Source: Tolypothrix tenuis PCC 7101 (GTDB taxonomy: Bacteria; Cyanobacteriota; Cyanobacteriia; Cyanobacteriales; Nostocaceae). Taken from it: DNA of 64,000 bases. The notes below the pieces were generated by a model. It was not told where the DNA came from and did no database searches. It was given only the letters and a program-made list of their open reading frames with translations. The stretch lies in contig NZ_AP018248.1 in assembly GCF_002368295.1 (NCBI RefSeq), positions 1,398,477 to 1,462,476 on the forward strand, written 5' to 3'. Position 1 is the first letter of the stretch, and each line of letters starts with the position of its first letter. Of this stretch, positions 53,614 through 62,404 are shown piece after piece. The position numbers and the translations under genes were made by a program.

Positions 53614-54237
53614 TTACAAAGCATGGATTTTCGCAACACCAAGTCCTGTCACTAATCCACCCATAGAAAAAAACATCATCGCCATTAAAGCTACACAAGT
53701 AGCTGTCAAAATTGGACGATTTTGCTTTTCTAAAATCGAGTCACCATACTTCCACAAAACCCAAGTACAAGCTACTCCTAATGGCAGAGTAAACAGAACA
53801 CTAAATTCGTGATATTCCATTAATACGTATTGCGTTAATGGCGAGTTTTCTTTCAGCCAAGCGCGCGCACCGCCAAATTCTAAACCTGCACGATAACGCA
53901 TATATGCCAGGTTACCTGTAGCGATCCCCAAAAAAGTAATTACACTCGACCAAAAAGTCAGAGTACGCATTTGAGGCAGAATATTACTAACTCCTCGCAA
54001 TAAAGGAAAAGCTAAATGTCCTGTGTAAACAGCAACAACTGTTGCTAATAATGCACCACAACCATGAATTGTCCCCATCCATCTTTGCCAAGGACTAGGA
54101 TGCAATAAATTCATGAATGGCAAAAACAAAAATATTCCAGCAGATAAAATGCTTAATCCATAAACAGCGACTTGTGCAATATCTAGCTGTCGTGGAAACT
54201 GACTGGAACCAGAATCAACTTGTGAATCTAACGCCAT
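53614..54237 (-). CDS. Hypothetical four-helix membrane protein of the oxidase operon
   Basis: The ATG at 54237 is preceded by CAGGTG and gives 207 residues; an earlier TTG at 54258 is possible. Four or five membrane helices are seen (VAVYGLSILSAGIFLFLPF, GCGALLATVVAVYTGHLAF, TFWSSVITFLGIATGNLAY, LFTLPLGVACTWVLW, ATCVALMAMMFFSMGGLV). Membrane-embedded His occur in GTIHGCG, YTGHLAF and MEYHEFS, so a b-type haem protein is possible. It lies 81 bases after the oxidase gene. The family is not recognised. Confidence 0.7.
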   Translation of the reverse strand: MALDSQVDSGSSQFPRQLDIAQVAVYGLSILSAGIFLFLPFMNLLHPSPWQRWMGTIHGCGALLATVVAVYTGHLAFPLLRGVSNILPQMRTLTFWSSVITFLGIATGNLAYMRYRAGLEFGGARAWLKENSPLTQYVLMEYHEFSVLFTLPLGVACTWVLWKYGDSILEKQNRPILTATCVALMAMMFFSMGGLVTGLGVAKIHAL

Positions 54238-54318
54238 AAGCAACACCTGGTAATTCAAAAATGGCTGTTGACTTTAAATCTCAACAGCAAAAAAACTTGA
54301 TACAATCACTAAAGATTG

Positions 54319-55308
54319 CTAAATCACTTCAAATACACCCATACAACCGTTTTCTGCGATCGCATCTTGATGGGGATGAAACATATATTTCCCTGGATAG
54401 CGAAACGCAAATTCTAAGATGTGCCTTTCAGCTACACCCATCGTGATCACATCAGCTTTCTCGCTAGGAGTCATCGTCATACCAGTACGATAGACATCAA
54501 AGAAATTGGCATGAAGATGAAATGTCACTGCTGGGTCATATTCGATGATGTTGAGGACATAAAGCCGAATTAACTGATCTTTGTAAATTCGGATGGGATT
54601 GTCCATGTAGTGATGAGGTAAACCATTGAAAGCGTAATATTCATTACGGCTATCGTCATTAACGTCATACCCAGCCATTACCAACACAATTTCATCGGCT
54701 GGCGGACGTGGTTTTGGGGGATCGATGATAAACATCCCATATAGCCCCTTAGCAATGTGACGGGTAACTGGCTCAATATGGCAGTGATATAAATGAACGC
54801 CGTAGGGTTCAGCATCAAATTCATAAATTGTCGCACTCCCATTACTCACAGGGCGAATACCATCCATATCTGATGAATGAACCCCATGAAAGTGTAAAGA
54901 ATGAGAATGTCCTGCCTTATTGAGAAATAATATCCGTACTCGTTCGCCTTGTTTGACGCGTAGTGTTGGCCCTGGTATGTGACCGTTTAAATCCCAAATG
55001 TTATAGGAAACAGCACTATTAAGCTGGATGACAGAAGTACCCGCAGTTAACTGAAACTCTCGGATAGTGCGTCCATTTTCTTTTTTCAACGTCCCATAAT
55101 CGAAATTTCTTAGCATCTTCATGGGTTGAGTAACGCCTTCAGATGCAGCAATTTCTAGGGGTGGCACTTTGACGATTGACTGACTATTGACACTCGCCGC
55201 GTGCCACAAGGCCGCTGCTCCCGCCATACAAGTACCACCTAAACCCAGCTTCAGTAACTGACGACGGCCCCAAAGTTGTTCTTTTCCCAAAGCTAAGTTG
55301 TTGGGCAT
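54319..55308 (-). CDS. Two-domain multicopper oxidase, Tat-exported
   Basis: A 329-residue protein with a twin-arginine signal (WGRRQLLKLGLGG). Four His-X-His motifs for the copper cluster are present: SLHFHGVHSS and HLYHCHIEP in domain one, TFHLHANFF and MFHPHQDAI in domain two. The type 1 copper site lies in domain one only (HCHIEPVTRH with GMF following), as in type C two-domain oxidases; the Cys is absent from the second domain. It should oxidise a substrate and reduce oxygen. With the FTR1 permease 3.5 kb downstream on the same strand, ferroxidase activity is likely but not proven. Confidence 0.85.
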   Translation of the reverse strand: MPNNLALGKEQLWGRRQLLKLGLGGTCMAGAAALWHAASVNSQSIVKVPPLEIAASEGVTQPMKMLRNFDYGTLKKENGRTIREFQLTAGTSVIQLNSAVSYNIWDLNGHIPGPTLRVKQGERVRILFLNKAGHSHSLHFHGVHSSDMDGIRPVSNGSATIYEFDAEPYGVHLYHCHIEPVTRHIAKGLYGMFIIDPPKPRPPADEIVLVMAGYDVNDDSRNEYYAFNGLPHHYMDNPIRIYKDQLIRLYVLNIIEYDPAVTFHLHANFFDVYRTGMTMTPSEKADVITMGVAERHILEFAFRYPGKYMFHPHQDAIAENGCMGVFEVI

Positions 55309-56128
55309 GACATTAAATAACGGTTAGCGCTAGAATAGAAAGTTGCAAATATTTTGCAATTACTCTTGGTATATTAGAGTGATTAAGAATTATTGTCAAT
55401 AAATTAGTAAATCTTTTCTCATCAATAATCGCTGCCACTTTTTGGTGGATGTCAGAATTTTTTGACTTTTAGCTATAGATAAATTGGCGTTAGCAAAAAC
55501 GCAAAATAGTTTGTGGCATACCAGTGAATTGCTACACACCACTTAATTAGCCAAGATTAATAAATTAAATTTTATTAAAAAATTTTAAAATATATTTAGA
55601 AAATTATTTTTATAATTCCTGCATAGCTTTTAACTGATTGACTGCTCAAAGATTGGCTCACTATGTGTTATTAAATACTATTGCTGCGAAAAGTAGCAAA
55701 TTTAGTGATGAGACAGAATTAAATATCACTAATTTGTCTTATGAGAATTGTTGGCTAGAAAAATAAATTTATTTTTAGCTTTCGTTTTTTACCGTAGATA
55801 GATATCAAATTAATTTGCATCTAATCATAGATATATATAAATATTTGTCAATTGAGCAAAAGCGTAGATTCCAGGTTTAGCATCTATCGACAGCTTATTT
55901 TCACTAATTTTAGTATTTAATTGAAAAATAAAATTAATAAAAGTTGATATATTAAAAAATAAGTATATTATTTAACGTATATTGTATTGTCAATCTGTCG
56001 AAAGTATCAGGATAAAATCCCCCAAGAGGGCATTGCAAAAAGGGGAAGTTTTCTGCTTTTTATTAATTTAATGCCGCAATTACATGACGTAATTTGTGTG
56101 AATCAAAACATCATACACGGGGCAAATC
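55309..56128. other. Long AT-rich divergent promoter region
   Basis: About 820 bases, markedly AT-rich, between the oxidase gene (minus) and the cobalt/nickel transporter (plus). No reading frame is supported. A palindrome at 56078-56094 is listed separately. I looked for a cobalamin riboswitch before the transporter and saw no recognisable B12 box. Confidence 0.5.
56078..56094. promoter_or_regulatory. Palindrome upstream of the CbiM gene
   Basis: AATTAC and GTAATT flank five bases, 35 bases before the transporter start. It could be a regulator site. It does not fit the NikR pattern GTATGA-N16-TCATAC. Confidence 0.4.
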
Positions 56129-57052
56129 ATGCATATTCCTGATGGATTTGTTTCTATACCCGTAGCAGGTGCTACGGGTATAGCGAGTGCGGCAGCACTC
56201 TTAATTGCATTGAGGCGATCGCAAGACGCTTTTGGGGTACGCCGCGCTCCAGTACTGGGTTTAACTACAGCTTTTATTTTTGCTGCCCAGATGGTTAACT
56301 TTCCTGTCGCCGGGGGGACTAGTGGACATTTATTAGGAGGAACCTTAGCAGCAGTTATTTTAGGCAGTCCTTGGGCTGGAGCATTATGCATCGCGACGGT
56401 CTTAATTATCCAAGCGGTGCTGTTTGCAGATGGAGGAATTACAGCCTTAGGTGCAAATATTTTGAATATGGCCTTTATTGGTGTTTGGGTTGGTTGGGGG
56501 TTAACTCAAACTTTGCAAAGGCTTTTAGGAGGGTCGAAACAGCGCTTACCTTTAGCGGCTGGGATTGCAGCTGGTATCAGCGTAGTAGTAGCAGCTATAG
56601 CTTGTGCCTTGGAGTTAGCGCTTTCTGGAACTGCATCGATAGCTGTAGTTTTACCAGCCATGACTGGTACTCATATTCTGATTGGCATTGGTGAAGGGCT
56701 AATTACGGGTAGTGTGTTAGTTTACCTCGCTAGACAGAGACCAGATTTATTACCCGGGGAACAGCAGCAATTTCGCGGTTGGTCGGTACCAGTTGTTAGT
56801 ATTTTTTTAGTGGCGGGTGTCCTGTCACTTTTTGCCTCAGCTTGGCCAGATGGCTTAGAAAGAGTTGCCGAAAACTTAGGCTTTATTAACTTATCCGAAA
56901 AAGTAAGGGTAATTGTGCCTACACCCTTAGCTGATTACGGTATCCAAGGTTTGGGAACAATAGGCACCAGTATCGCTGGGCTAGTAGGAGCTGCAGTTTG
57001 CTTTGCTGTCGCCTTTGGCATAGCCAAGGTGGTGAGACCGAATAATGCTTAA
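56129..57052 (+). CDS. cbiM: ECF cobalt/nickel transporter substrate subunit, CbiMN-type fusion
   Basis: A 307-residue membrane protein. It begins MHIPDGFVSIPVAG; the free N-terminus with His2 is the metal site of CbiM/NikM proteins, so this start is firm. The core has VNFPVAGGTSGHLLGGTLAA and GEGLITGSVLVYLA. The C-terminal part carries WPDGLERVAENLGF, the PDGLE/CbiN-like domain fused on. It imports Co2+ or Ni2+; the metal cannot be told from the sequence. The stop overlaps the cbiQ start by 8 bases. Confidence 0.92.
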   Translation: MHIPDGFVSIPVAGATGIASAAALLIALRRSQDAFGVRRAPVLGLTTAFIFAAQMVNFPVAGGTSGHLLGGTLAAVILGSPWAGALCIATVLIIQAVLFADGGITALGANILNMAFIGVWVGWGLTQTLQRLLGGSKQRLPLAAGIAAGISVVVAAIACALELALSGTASIAVVLPAMTGTHILIGIGEGLITGSVLVYLARQRPDLLPGEQQQFRGWSVPVVSIFLVAGVLSLFASAWPDGLERVAENLGFINLSEKVRVIVPTPLADYGIQGLGTIGTSIAGLVGAAVCFAVAFGIAKVVRPNNA

Positions 57053-57710
57053 CATCTCCCTACCATTACGTCTGCAACTGTCGCTAGTGATTGTGATTGG
57101 CGCAGCATTATTAAAGCATCATGCTTGGCCTTACTTGGCTGTATATGGTGCGATCGCACTTTTTTGGGCCTGGTTGTTGCGCGTACATCTTCCTCATCTG
57201 GGAAAATTACTCGGTACAGAGTTGCTGTTTTTATCCTTGCTGGCTTTGCCTTTGGGGTGGGAACGAGCAAGCTTTTTGCTGGTTCGTTCTGTAATCTGTT
57301 TAATTGTGATGAATAGTTTCTTGTTAACTTTACCTGCTCATAGTTTCGGCATTGCGCTGAAAAGCTTACCTTTACCATTACCTTTAAAGGAGAATTTGCT
57401 ATTAGCTGGACAATATCTAGAAATTTTATTGTCAGAAGTCACAAGAATGCAGCGCAGCGCTCAATTGCGCGGTCTTAATGGTTCTGCTGGCTGGCTGCGT
57501 TACGCTAGTGCAGCGATGATTGGAGCCTTATATCTCCGGAGCTTAGAACGGGCAGAACGAGTTTACACCGCAATGATCGCTCGTGGTTACAACGGTCAGT
57601 TACCAATAGACTCAGGATTAAGACCAAAAGAGAGGCTGGCTTTGTTAGCAGCTTGTGCGATCGCGGCTTGTTTAACCATTAGTTCCTACCAGTTAACAGT
57701 CAACATTTAA
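57045..57710 (+). CDS. cbiQ: ECF transporter permease CbiQ
   Basis: A 221-residue membrane protein of the coupling module. Typical parts are four or five helices, and the cytoplasmic motif region LLSEVTRMQRSAQLRGLNG followed by ERAERVYTAMIARGYNG, whose Ala-Arg-Gly motifs contact the ATPase. The length is a little short for the family but complete. It overlaps cbiM by 8 bases, showing translational coupling. Confidence 0.93.
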   Translation: MLNISLPLRLQLSLVIVIGAALLKHHAWPYLAVYGAIALFWAWLLRVHLPHLGKLLGTELLFLSLLALPLGWERASFLLVRSVICLIVMNSFLLTLPAHSFGIALKSLPLPLPLKENLLLAGQYLEILLSEVTRMQRSAQLRGLNGSAGWLRYASAAMIGALYLRSLERAERVYTAMIARGYNGQLPIDSGLRPKERLALLAACAIAACLTISSYQLTVNI

Positions 57711-57765
57711 CAGTTAACTATTAACTGTTAGTAACAGCGCAGTTGTGAATTTCGAGTTGTGAATT

Positions 57766-58530
57766 TTGAAATCTTTAACATCTAATCCCCAATCTCCAAC
57801 CCATCACCCTCACCCGGCTGCGGTAGAGGTGCAAAACTTGGTATACGCCTATCCCAATCAAGAACCAGTATTGCGCGATATTTCTTTTACATTAAAAGCA
57901 GGCGATCGCGTGGCTTTGATGGGAGCCACTGGTTCAGGAAAAAGCACTTTGCTAGAGAATCTCATTGGCTTAAAACAACCACAAAGCGGGAGAATTTGCA
58001 TTAATGGCATTCCCGTAGAACCTAAAACTCTATCCCAAGTGCGTCGTCACATTGGCTTTGCTTTTCAAGATGCCAATGACCAATTATTTATGCCCACCAT
58101 CTTAGAAGATATTACCTTTGGGCCACGTAATTATGGTGTTTCCCCAGCATTAGCAATTGATCGCGCGCGTCAGTTGTTAGCTGATTTTGGCTTAGAAGCC
58201 TATGCCAACCGTTCAGCGCATCAACTTTCAGGTGGACAAAGACGCTTGGCAGCCCTCGCCGCAATTTTAGCTCTAGAGCCGGCAATTTTGATTTTAGATG
58301 AGCCTACTAACGGTCTCGATCCAGCATGGCGGCGGCATTTAGCACAGGTGTTATTAAAATTGCCAGTACAAGTAATATTAATTGCTTCCCATGACCTCCA
58401 TTGGTTGGGTAAAGTTACTCAACGCGCTTTGGTACTGGCTGGAGGTCAGATTCCCATAGACAGAGAGATTCAGCCACTTTTAAAAGATGGCGATACCTTA
58501 GATCGGTTAGGTTTGCCAGTAGATTGGTAA
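57766..58530 (+). CDS. cbiO: ECF transporter ATPase CbiO
   Basis: A 254-residue ATPase. Walker A GATGSGKSTLLENL, Q-loop FAFQDANDQLFMPT, signature LSGGQRRLAALA, Walker B ILILDEPTNGLDP and switch His in IASHDLHW are all present. The listed start is a TTG at 57766 whose first 20 residues (NPQSPTHHPHP) come from heptamer-like repeats; a GTG at 57829 (V-Q-N-L) may be the true start. It lies 55 bases after cbiQ. Confidence 0.92.
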   Translation: MKSLTSNPQSPTHHPHPAAVEVQNLVYAYPNQEPVLRDISFTLKAGDRVALMGATGSGKSTLLENLIGLKQPQSGRICINGIPVEPKTLSQVRRHIGFAFQDANDQLFMPTILEDITFGPRNYGVSPALAIDRARQLLADFGLEAYANRSAHQLSGGQRRLAALAAILALEPAILILDEPTNGLDPAWRRHLAQVLLKLPVQVILIASHDLHWLGKVTQRALVLAGGQIPIDREIQPLLKDGDTLDRLGLPVDW

Positions 58531-58587
58531 GCTTTTACGCATTTAATTTGCATAAGGGACTTCCAAATAAAAAAATATCCCAGTATT

Positions 58588-58650
58588 TATTGTGGGGTGG
58601 ACATCTTGTCCGCCCAGTTTATGTGGCGGGCAAGATGCCCGCCCCACAAG
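58588..58650. repeat. Long palindrome with GTGGGG arms
   Basis: GTGGGGTGGACATCTTGTCC near 58590 faces GGCAAGATGCCCGCCCCAC near 58630 on the opposite strand, a hairpin of over 20 pairs with few mismatches around an AT-rich loop. It is a dispersed palindrome of the kind common in Nostocales spacers. Confidence 0.65.
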
Positions 58651-58740
58651 ATGGAATAATTTATTTCTTGGAAATCCCTAACTACTCATTAGGATTGTCC
58701 AGAGTCAAGGGTCAAAAGTCCAAGTTTAGCCTTGACTCTG

Positions 58741-58788
58741 GAACGCCAGTTCATTCAACCGAGGGAACTTCCCGACGTGACTGGCTCC
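58741..58788 (+). repeat. 48-bp structured dispersed repeat, copy 2
   Basis: It starts GAACGCCAGT and ends ACTGGCTCC as in the other two copies and has the same length. The inner part differs but keeps a hairpin, GGGA-ACT-TCCC. It is flanked by TTGAC-type repeats. Confidence 0.7.
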
Positions 58789-58934
58789 TCTTGACCTTTG
58801 ACGACCTAAACAAGAAAATCTGCAATTTAGATGTGCATCAGCTTAATTCACTAATCAAAGCGGGATGTAGTTATTCCCGCTTTTTGCCGTTGAGTCTAAT
58901 TGAGGATTAGAAAACAGTCCCTAGCCCTTCGCCC

Positions 58935-59033
58935 CTAGTAGTCTGTCAAGAAATAATTGACGGATAGATTTCTGTAGAGACGGCGATTTATCGCGTCTCT
59001 CTAACAGTCAAAATGAATTTGACAGACCACTAG
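58935..59033. mobile_element. MITE-like nested palindrome
   Basis: About 99 bases. Outer ends CTAGTAGTCTGTCAA and TTGACAGACCACTAG are inverted repeats with one mismatch. Inside, AGAGACGGCGA faces TCGCGTCTCT around TTTA. No coding capacity. Probably a small non-autonomous element. Confidence 0.65.
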
Positions 59034-59127
59034 TCCAGTAACGTAATCAAGTAACCGATTTAAGTCACAACAAGACTGTGGCAATATTGGGTACTATTAT
59101 TGGGATTTTACTGCTAGTGGTGAGTTA

Positions 59128-59610
59128 ATGTTTATTTTACGTAAATATACTGTTATTGTTCCTGTTAGCTTGACTATTGCGTTGTTAATGGCTGGATGCA
59201 ATGAGAATAAAGCTTCTCAATGCCAGCGACTAATTCAAGCGGTAAACGAAGGTAATTCTCTGATTGATAAGAAAAAAGGACAGCAAGTAATTACCAGCGT
59301 GCAACTATCTAAAGATTTACAAGCTGTAACTAAATCTATAGAAGACTTAAACTTAAAAGATCCCAAGTTACAAGAATTTCAAGGCAAATTTGCCCAGGTG
59401 TTCCGGAATTTAAGTCAAGCGATCGCCAAAGCAGCTCAAGCACTTGGTTCAGCTAAAACAGCCGAAGCCTCAGAAGCAGGGAGAGAAAAGCTGCAAAAAG
59501 CCAGAACACAAATTGACACAGCACTAACAGCTGCAGCTAAAACTGCTGGCAAGGAATCTGATAAGTTAGTAGGCGATCTGAATAAATACTGTAGTCAGCC
59601 TGAAAATTGA
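59128..59610 (+). CDS. Hypothetical lipoprotein
   Basis: A 160-residue lipoprotein with lipobox ALLMAGC (Cys 24). The mature part is helical (CQRLIQAVNEGNSLIDKKKG, AKAAQALGSAKTAEAS, AAAKTAGKESDKLVG) and ends in Cys (LNKYCSQPEN), which may pair with the Cys in SQCQRL. No named domain. Similar lipoproteins occur in cyanobacteria. It follows repeat elements and stands alone. Confidence 0.75.
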   Translation: MFILRKYTVIVPVSLTIALLMAGCNENKASQCQRLIQAVNEGNSLIDKKKGQQVITSVQLSKDLQAVTKSIEDLNLKDPKLQEFQGKFAQVFRNLSQAIAKAAQALGSAKTAEASEAGREKLQKARTQIDTALTAAAKTAGKESDKLVGDLNKYCSQPEN

Positions 59611-60290
59611 TTTTTCATTTTCACTGAACTAGCAGAAGAGGGAGAAGAAGACACAAGGAAATAATTCTCCCTTTTCTTGTATTCTCTGCTTTCTATGTTT
59701 AACAGCTAAAGAAAAAGATATACAGCGTTTTATCAATAATGTTTGCGATCTATATCTTGGGAGAGGCATACAAATGTATGCCTCTACAGTTATTCCAGGT
59801 ATCGTATTTTTTTGTCACCAGATATAAAAGCTATAACTGTGCGCCATGACAATAATCTCTAAATCTTGTTGGCGTAGCCTTTCGTAAATCAGGTGAAATC
59901 TGCTGTATCTAGAAATAGCAGCTTTTCTAATATGTATTTTTTCTTAAAAAATGTGCTTTTTATAACCACTAATATTTATAAATGCTTAAGATTTCCCACT
60001 CATGTTTTTCTAGTTATACTAGTGGATTAGTCCGATTAATAACTAAATGAGACATTAGTAGGACTGGTAACACCTCATATGTAAGTTAAAATCACTCTGT
60101 AATCTCTTCACCAAATACCCAGTATTTAGTTCTTACAAAGAAAATTACCTTATTTGGAGTTTCAATAAATAGATTTCATGAGGCTGGGGCATAAAAACTT
60201 TATTTCATCTTGGGAGTGGTGACAATCACTCAATTAATTTAACAGTATAGAGTAAACCAACATTAATTAAACGATTGCGAGATAGTGCTT
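59611..60290. other. Spacer with one perfect hairpin
   Basis: About 680 AT-rich bases. AGAGGCATACA (59762-59772) pairs perfectly with TGTATGCCTCT (59775-59785), a tight 11-base palindrome similar in kind to other hairpin repeats in the window. No gene is seen. Confidence 0.5.
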
Positions 60291-60947
60291 ATGAAAACAG
60301 AATTAGTTGAATTGCTCATCAAACTAGTACATATATTACGAATTAACATGAGATGGATGACCTGGAATCTATTTCTAGCTTTCATCCCATTGGCTTTGAG
60401 CGTTTGGCTATTTCGCAGAAATCGCGGTAGAAGTTGGGTTTGGTGGCTAGGATTTCTAGTTTTCTATGCTTTTCTACCAAATGCGCCCTATTTATTAACA
60501 GATGTCATTCACTTGATAGATGATATCCGCACCATTCAATCAGTGTGGGTTATTACATTAGTGTTAATTCCGCTCTATATTTTAGTAATTTTCGCTGGAT
60601 TTGAAGCGTACGTCGTATCTTTAATTAATTTAGGCTACTATTTACACCGGATTGGAAAAAGCCAGTGGATTTTATGGGTTGAGTTGATTACCCATGCGCT
60701 ATCTGCTGTTGGTATTTACTGGGGAAGGTTCTTGCGTTTCAATAGTTGGGATTTTATTACACAGCCAGATACATTGCTCACCATAGCTGTAGAGGAAACT
60801 TTAGGTAAACAGCCTCTAGTGATTATTGCCATCACCTTTGTCATCCTGATAGGTTTGTACGCCATCATGAAACGAGTAACTTTAGGCTGGGTTCAACAAC
60901 GGAATATCCCTATACCCATGAATTCGCAACAGACTAAAAATGGATGA
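60291..60947 (+). CDS. DUF1361 family membrane protein
   Basis: The ATG at 60291 gives 218 residues; a GTG six bases earlier is possible. It has five or six membrane helices (MTWNLFLAFIPLALSVWLF, WWLGFLVFYAFLPNAPYLL). The segment FLPNAPYLLTDVIHL and YWGRFLRFNSWD are the DUF1361 hallmarks. The function is unknown. Heptamer repeats follow the stop. Confidence 0.85.
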   Translation: MKTELVELLIKLVHILRINMRWMTWNLFLAFIPLALSVWLFRRNRGRSWVWWLGFLVFYAFLPNAPYLLTDVIHLIDDIRTIQSVWVITLVLIPLYILVIFAGFEAYVVSLINLGYYLHRIGKSQWILWVELITHALSAVGIYWGRFLRFNSWDFITQPDTLLTIAVEETLGKQPLVIIAITFVILIGLYAIMKRVTLGWVQQRNIPIPMNSQQTKNG

Positions 60948-61204
60948 GGGAGATGAGGCAAGGGAGCAGGGAGCAGGGAGAGGAATTCCTATTACCCATT
61001 AGCAATTACCCATTACCCTTTCCCCCACAAAATATACTCCCCTCGTAAGTCCACAGAAAGATGAAACTTTACCCTCCTTGACGTGAAATAAGTCCAGATT
61101 CAAGGATTGTGGCTGCAAAAGCTGCATCAAAAAAAGATGAAATCAGTTCTTTGAATGTATGGTGCTGATGTCATTGTCTGGTCACGTTGCTAGGAGGGAT
61201 ATTT

Positions 61205-62377
61205 ATGCAAATAATTTCTAGAGAAGAAATCAAGCCACTGCTAGAACAGCCTAAGGGAAATTGTGTTTCTATTTATATGCCAGCGCACCCAGCCGTGCCA
61301 GAAGTGCGACAAGATCCAATAAGGTTTAAAAATTTAATTAAAGAAGCTGAAGCACGTTTGGTTGATGCGGGTTTGGAACCCCAAGAAGCAACGAAATTGT
61401 TGCAAAAAGCTATTGACCTTGATACCCCAGCATTTTGGGAACAAATGGGAGAGCCAGGACTGGCAATTTTTATTTCTGAAGACTTCTTTCGTTACTATCC
61501 CTTACCAATCAATTTTCAAGAGTTGGTTGTAGTTACAGATAGATTCCATATTAAGCCACTGCTACCAATTTTAAATGGTAATGGTCGGTTCTATGTTTTG
61601 GCTCTGAGTCAACAAGATGTGAGGTTTTTTGAGGGAACACGCTACACAATTAATGAGATAGAAGTAGAAAATATGCCTAAAAGCGTCGATGAAGCTCTAC
61701 AAAGAGATGAAACGGCGAAAGAGGGTCAATTTCGGATTGCTTCTTCTAAAGGTGGCACAGCTAATACTTTTGTACAACCCGGTGAATTTCACGGACAGGG
61801 AAGTCCTGACAGGGATCAGCACCAAGAAGAAATTCGCCAATTCTTTTACATAATTGATCAAGCATTACACGAGAAACTTCGAGAAGAAGCAGCACCTTTA
61901 GTTCTAGCTGGCGTAGAGTATCTTTTACCTTTGTACAGACAAGCCAATTCCTATCAACATTTAATGCCAGAAGGGATTACTGGTAATCCAGAAGTTCTCT
62001 CGGCTCAGGAGTTACACGAGCAAGCTTGGCCAATTGTTGAAGCTGATTTTCAAAAGTCACAACAAGAATTTGTAGAACGTTTTCAGCAGCTATTTGGTGG
62101 TGATACTGGCAAAGCTAGCAACGATTTACAACAAATCATTCCCGCCGCTTATTACCAGCGAGTCGATTCACTCTTAGTTGCAGTTGGTCAGCAGCAATGG
62201 GGTTTGTTTGATCCTGGTTCGGAAACAGTGTATTTGCACGACGAGAAAGAAACTGGCGATGAAGATTTGTTAGATTTGGTTGCTACTCATACCTTGTTAA
62301 ACGGTGGTACTGTTTACGCCGTTCCTCCAGAACAAATTCCTTACAGCACTCCTGTTGCAGCTATTTTCCGATATTGA
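61205..62377 (+). CDS. baeRF family protein (bacterial eRF1-like)
   Basis: I choose the ATG at 61205, which follows the strong site AGGAGGG by about eight bases; 390 residues. The N-terminal part has CVSIYMPAHPAVPEVRQDPIRF, the centre RFYVLALSQQDVRFFEGTRY, and later QFFYIIDQALHEKLREEAAPLVLAGVEYL in parts, the pattern of bacterial relatives of archaeo-eukaryotic release factor domains. These are thought to act on ribosomes or in defence, but are little studied. It stands alone. Confidence 0.78.
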   Translation: MQIISREEIKPLLEQPKGNCVSIYMPAHPAVPEVRQDPIRFKNLIKEAEARLVDAGLEPQEATKLLQKAIDLDTPAFWEQMGEPGLAIFISEDFFRYYPLPINFQELVVVTDRFHIKPLLPILNGNGRFYVLALSQQDVRFFEGTRYTINEIEVENMPKSVDEALQRDETAKEGQFRIASSKGGTANTFVQPGEFHGQGSPDRDQHQEEIRQFFYIIDQALHEKLREEAAPLVLAGVEYLLPLYRQANSYQHLMPEGITGNPEVLSAQELHEQAWPIVEADFQKSQQEFVERFQQLFGGDTGKASNDLQQIIPAAYYQRVDSLLVAVGQQQWGLFDPGSETVYLHDEKETGDEDLLDLVATHTLLNGGTVYAVPPEQIPYSTPVAAIFRY

Positions 62378-62404
62378 TGATTATGATGGTGTTGTATTAA
62401 ATCA

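Larger units (their letters stand above)
58531..59127. other. Repeat-rich spacer after the transporter
   Basis: About 600 bases made mostly of repeats: a palindrome at 58588-58650, a 48-bp structured repeat at 58741-58788 with TCAAGGGTCAAAAG flanks, and a MITE-like palindrome at 58935-59033. A frame at 58524-58910 runs through these and was not accepted as a gene. Confidence 0.6.

Noticed and set aside
56080..56391. Minus-strand frame over the cbiM start
   Set aside because: It is antisense to the well-supported CbiM gene and mirrors its codon pattern.
58524..58910. A 128-codon frame after cbiO
   Set aside because: It runs through a palindrome and the 48-bp repeat, has repeat-derived composition and no family likeness.
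59050..59120. Tiny hydrophobic peptide before the lipoprotein gene, thought to be a photosystem small subunit
   Set aside because: About 16-22 codons only, and it does not match PetN, PetL, PsaM or PsbT.
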